The position numbers and the translations under genes are program-made. A stretch of DNA of 64,000 nt, from the NCBI RefSeq assembly GCF_029760955.1, contig NZ_CP121682.1, positions 1,054,001 through 1,118,000 on the forward strand, in the 5' to 3' direction. Numbering within the stretch: the stretch's first letter is position 1; each line of letters starts with the position of its first letter. Under the pieces are notes generated by a model. The model saw only the letters and a program-made list of their open reading frames with translations, did no database searches and was not told the origin of the DNA. Shown piece by piece: positions 61,632 to 64,000 of this stretch. This DNA is from Streptomyces cathayae (lineage in GTDB: Bacteria; Actinomycetota; Actinomycetes; Streptomycetales; Streptomycetaceae).

Positions 61632-63565
61632 AGAGTACCAGGAAACGCGACCGGAGCCCGAAGACCTACACCAGGCTCACCCATCCCCTGGTCCGCGACG
61701 CGCGTGACGAGCCGTTCCGGCGGGCCACCTGGGACGAGGCCCTGGAGCGGGCCGCCCGGGGAATCGGCGCCGCGCGCGGCGCGTTCGGGATGTTCTCCTG
61801 TGCCCGCGCGACCAACGAGATGAACTACGTGGCGCAGAAGTTCGCCCGGGTCGTCATGGGCACCCACAACGTCGACTCCTGCAACCGCACCTGTCACGCC
61901 CCGTCCGTGGCCGGGCTGTCGGCCGCGTTCGGCTCCGGCGGCGGGACCTCGTCGTACGAGGAGATCGAGCACACCGACGTCATCGTGATGTGGGGTTCCA
62001 ACGCCCGCTTCGCACACCCGATCTTCTTCCAGCACGCACTGAAGGGCATCCACAACGGCGCCCGTATGTACGCGGTCGACCCGCGGCGGACGTCGACCGC
62101 CGAGTGGGCGGAGAGCTGGCTCGGGCTGAACGTCGGCACGGACATCCCGATGGCGCACGCGATCGGCCGCGAGATCATCCACGCCGGCCTGGTCAACGAG
62201 GCGTTCGTCCGGGGGGCGACGACCGGGTTCGAGGAGTACCGGGAACTCGTCGAACCGTGGACGCTGTCCCTCGCCGAGAAGGTGACGGGCGTACCGGCCG
62301 CCGCGATACGGGAGTTGGCGCACGCCTACGCCCGCGCCGAGCGCGCCCAGCTGTGCTGGACCCTGGGCATCACCGAGCACCACAACGGCACCGACAACGT
62401 CCGCGCCCTGGTCAACCTCTCCCTGCTCACCGGCCACGTCGGCCGCTACGGCGCCGGTCTGCAGCCGCTGCGCGGCCAGAACAACGTGCAGGGCGGCGGT
62501 GACATGGGGGCGATCCCCAACCGGCTGCCCGGCTTCCAGGACTTCCTCGACCCGGCGATCCGGCTGAAGTTCGAGTCCGCCTGGGACACCGTCCTCCCGC
62601 CGCGTTACGGGATGACGCTGACGGAGATGTTCGAGGCCATGGACGACGGTTCGCTGCGGGCCGTCTACTGCATCGGGGAGAACCCGGCGCAGTCCGAGGC
62701 AGACGCCGAGCAGGCGGTACGGCGGCTGAGCGGGCTGGACTTCCTGGTGGTGCAGGACATCTTCCTGACGAGGACCGCCGAACTCGCGGACGTCGTCCTG
62801 CCGGCCACCGCGGGGTGGGCGGAGACCGACGGCACCACCACCAACAGCGAGCGCAGGGTGCAGCGGGTCCGCCGGGCGGTGGTGCCGCCCGGTGAGGCAC
62901 GCGAGGACATCGACATCATCTGCGATCTCGCCACCCGCCTCGGCCACGACTGGAAGTACGCCGACGCCGAGGCCGTCTGGGACGAACTGCGGTCCGTCTC
63001 CCCCGACCACCACGGCATGACCTACGGACGGCTGGAGGAGCACCAGGGCATCCAGTGGCCGTGCCCGAGCACCGACGCGCTCGAACCGCCGTATCTGCAC
63101 GGCAGGTTGTGGGACCCGGACCCGGAGCGGCGGGGCAGGCCCGCGCCGTTCGGGATCGTGCAGCACGATCCGCCGGTCGACCTCACCGACGAGGAGTACC
63201 CGATCCGGCTCACCACGGGACGCCGGCTCGACTCGTACAACACCGGTGTTCAGAGCGGCGGTTACTCCTCGCCCCTGCGGCGCGGAGAGGCCGTCGAGCT
63301 GTGCCCGGAGGACGCCGAGCGCTACGGGGTCGCGGTCGGCGAGCAGGTGCGGGTGACGTCCCGGCGCGGGTCGGTGCTGGCGCCGGTGTGGGTGGACACC
63401 GCGCTGCGGCCGGGGCTCGCCTTCATGAGCTTCCACTTCCCCGACGAGGTGGACACCAACGTGCTGACCATCGAGGCCAACTGCCCCATCGCCGGAACCG
63501 CGGAGTTCAAGGCCTCGGCGATCCGGATCGAGAAGCTCCCGGCTCCGAGCCCCGTGATCCAGTGA
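61628..63565 (+). CDS. Formate dehydrogenase alpha subunit (molybdopterin), lacking the N-terminal Fe-S domain
   Basis: 645 residues. Molybdopterin oxidoreductase core with the Mo-ligand Cys region HNVDSCNRTCHAPSVAGL, FGSGGGTSSYEEIEHTDVIVMWGSNARFAHPI, AGLQPLRGQNNVQGGGDMGAIPN, and the C-terminal domain EEYPIRLTTGRRLDSYNTGVQSGGYSSPLRR. Oxidises formate to CO2. Unlike usual FdhA proteins it begins at KTYTRLTHPLVRD, so the CxxC..C 4Fe-4S domain that normally passes electrons on is absent. ATG 61628 overlaps panE (ATGA). A 16-bp tandem duplication covers its stop. Followed by a NuoE-like subunit, so electrons should go to NAD. Confidence 0.9.
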   Translation: MKSTRKRDRSPKTYTRLTHPLVRDARDEPFRRATWDEALERAARGIGAARGAFGMFSCARATNEMNYVAQKFARVVMGTHNVDSCNRTCHAPSVAGLSAAFGSGGGTSSYEEIEHTDVIVMWGSNARFAHPIFFQHALKGIHNGARMYAVDPRRTSTAEWAESWLGLNVGTDIPMAHAIGREIIHAGLVNEAFVRGATTGFEEYRELVEPWTLSLAEKVTGVPAAAIRELAHAYARAERAQLCWTLGITEHHNGTDNVRALVNLSLLTGHVGRYGAGLQPLRGQNNVQGGGDMGAIPNRLPGFQDFLDPAIRLKFESAWDTVLPPRYGMTLTEMFEAMDDGSLRAVYCIGENPAQSEADAEQAVRRLSGLDFLVVQDIFLTRTAELADVVLPATAGWAETDGTTTNSERRVQRVRRAVVPPGEAREDIDIICDLATRLGHDWKYADAEAVWDELRSVSPDHHGMTYGRLEEHQGIQWPCPSTDALEPPYLHGRLWDPDPERRGRPAPFGIVQHDPPVDLTDEEYPIRLTTGRRLDSYNTGVQSGGYSSPLRRGEAVELCPEDAERYGVAVGEQVRVTSRRGSVLAPVWVDTALRPGLAFMSFHFPDEVDTNVLTIEANCPIAGTAEFKASAIRIEKLPAPSPVIQ

Positions 63566-63582
63566 TCCCGTGATCCAGTGAG
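63551..63582. repeat. 16-bp tandem duplication at the formate dehydrogenase stop
   Basis: CCCGTGATCCAGTGAT (63551-63566) followed by CCCGTGATCCAGTGAG (63567-63582). The first copy contains the fdh stop; the second leads to the ribosome site of the next gene. Confidence 0.9.
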
Positions 63583-63591
63583 GTGACGCAA

Positions 63592-64000
63592 GTGGACCTG
63601 CGCTTCGGTGACGGCAAACCGACGGACGAGGAGCGGGCGGCGGTCGACGCGCTGCTCGGTCCTCCCGAGTCCTCGTGGGAGGGTGCCGACCGCGACGGGA
63701 TGCGGGCCGGCGATCTGAGGTGGGCCCGTGGCGGGCGGGAGGCCCGGGACCGCCGCGACCAGCTGCTGCCGGGGCTGCACGCGGTCAACGACCGGGTGGG
63801 CTGGATCAGCGAGGGCGCCCTGGACTACCTGTGCCGGCGGCTGACGGTGCCGCCGTCGGAGGCGTACGGGGTCGCCACGTTCTACGCGATGTTCTCCGTC
63901 AGGCCGCGCCCGGCGACCGTGCTGCACGTGTGCACGGACCTCGCGTGCGCGGCGGCCGGGGCCGGGGCGCTGTGCGCCGGGATCGAGTCGCGGCTCGGGC
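63592..64000 (+). CDS. NuoE-like formate dehydrogenase gamma subunit (partial, cut by window edge)
   Basis: 136 residues seen, continuing past the right edge. From about residue 65 it reads VNDRVGWISEGALDYLCRRLTVPPSEAYGVATFYAMFSVRPRP, then VLHVCTDLACAAAGAGALC, the thioredoxin-like 2Fe-2S fold of NuoE with the first Cys pair of its cluster. In NAD-dependent formate dehydrogenases this subunit, with a NuoF-like partner, passes electrons to NAD. In many actinobacteria NuoE and NuoF parts are fused; that cannot be seen here. GTG 63592 follows GAGGTGA. Confidence 0.9.
   Translation, partial: MDLRFGDGKPTDEERAAVDALLGPPESSWEGADRDGMRAGDLRWARGGREARDRRDQLLPGLHAVNDRVGWISEGALDYLCRRLTVPPSEAYGVATFYAMFSVRPRPATVLHVCTDLACAAAGAGALCAGIESRLG

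Overview
The window is high-GC actinobacterial DNA and almost certainly comes from a Streptomyces chromosome. Signs are the strong G/C bias at third codon positions, many GTG starts, 4-base gene overlaps (ATGA, GTGA, TTGA), twin-arginine and lipobox export signals, and ECF sigma/anti-sigma, ROK and GntR regulators. From memory, which I could not check, several of these genes (EF-G2, frc, oxc, extra sucCD) also lie near one another in S. coelicolor.

Layout. 0-4 kb: a sugar-binding lipoprotein (cut by the left edge) divergent from a secreted beta-helix protein, then a small flavin/PPOX protein. 4-6 kb: a paralogous elongation factor G. 6.5-10.7 kb: an ECF sigma factor, its zinc anti-sigma factor and an ABC exporter-like cassette, all coupled by 4-base overlaps and driven by what looks like a leaderless, autoregulated promoter. 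10.8-18.6 kb: DEAD-box helicase, flavohaemoglobin, a PASTA membrane protein, a decayed GH27 alpha-galactosidase next to a TnpB-only IS element, and a YceI protein. 18.8-23.6 kb: a nucleoside salvage unit in which a LacI regulator is fused in frame to ribokinase, divergent from a nucleoside hydrolase and an MFS permease. 24-25.6 kb: a second MFS carrier and a tRNA-Leu(GAG).

25.8-36.2 kb is an oxalate/formate cluster: aldehyde dehydrogenase, SucD/SucC paralogues, a TPP decarboxylase (probable oxalyl-CoA decarboxylase), formyl-CoA transferase, an ADP-forming acyl-CoA ligase and an oxalate/formate MFS antiporter. Its apparent second half lies at 57-64 kb: a GntR regulator, a KAS III enzyme, a second oxalate/formate antiporter with a tiny in-frame membrane peptide behind its stop codon, a PanE-like reductase and NAD-type formate dehydrogenase subunits running off the right edge. 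A common TTCGTC(G/T)AC element lies upstream of gntR, in the panE/oxlT2 divergent promoter and in the sucC/oxc divergent promoter, so the two halves may be one regulon.

37.7-45.3 kb holds seven genes, six of the seven joints being 4-base overlaps or nearly so, that match the EBO type of operon (EboA, TatD-like EboB, UbiA-like EboC, EboE, phosphatase EboF), but with a myo-inositol-phosphate-synthase-like enzyme in place of the expected dehydroquinate-synthase-like cyclase. This is my best candidate for an undescribed pathway. 45.4-56.7 kb holds a sugar system: a giant secreted protein combining a PQQ-type sugar dehydrogenase, PKD, CBM6-like, ThuA and 3-keto-disaccharide-hydrolase-like domains, a sugar isomerase, a Gfo/Idh oxidoreductase, an Rbs-type ABC importer and a ROK repressor. 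Two closely matching 24-bp sites lie in front of the giant gene and the ROK gene.

All homology calls are from reading the translated sequence; no database search was run.
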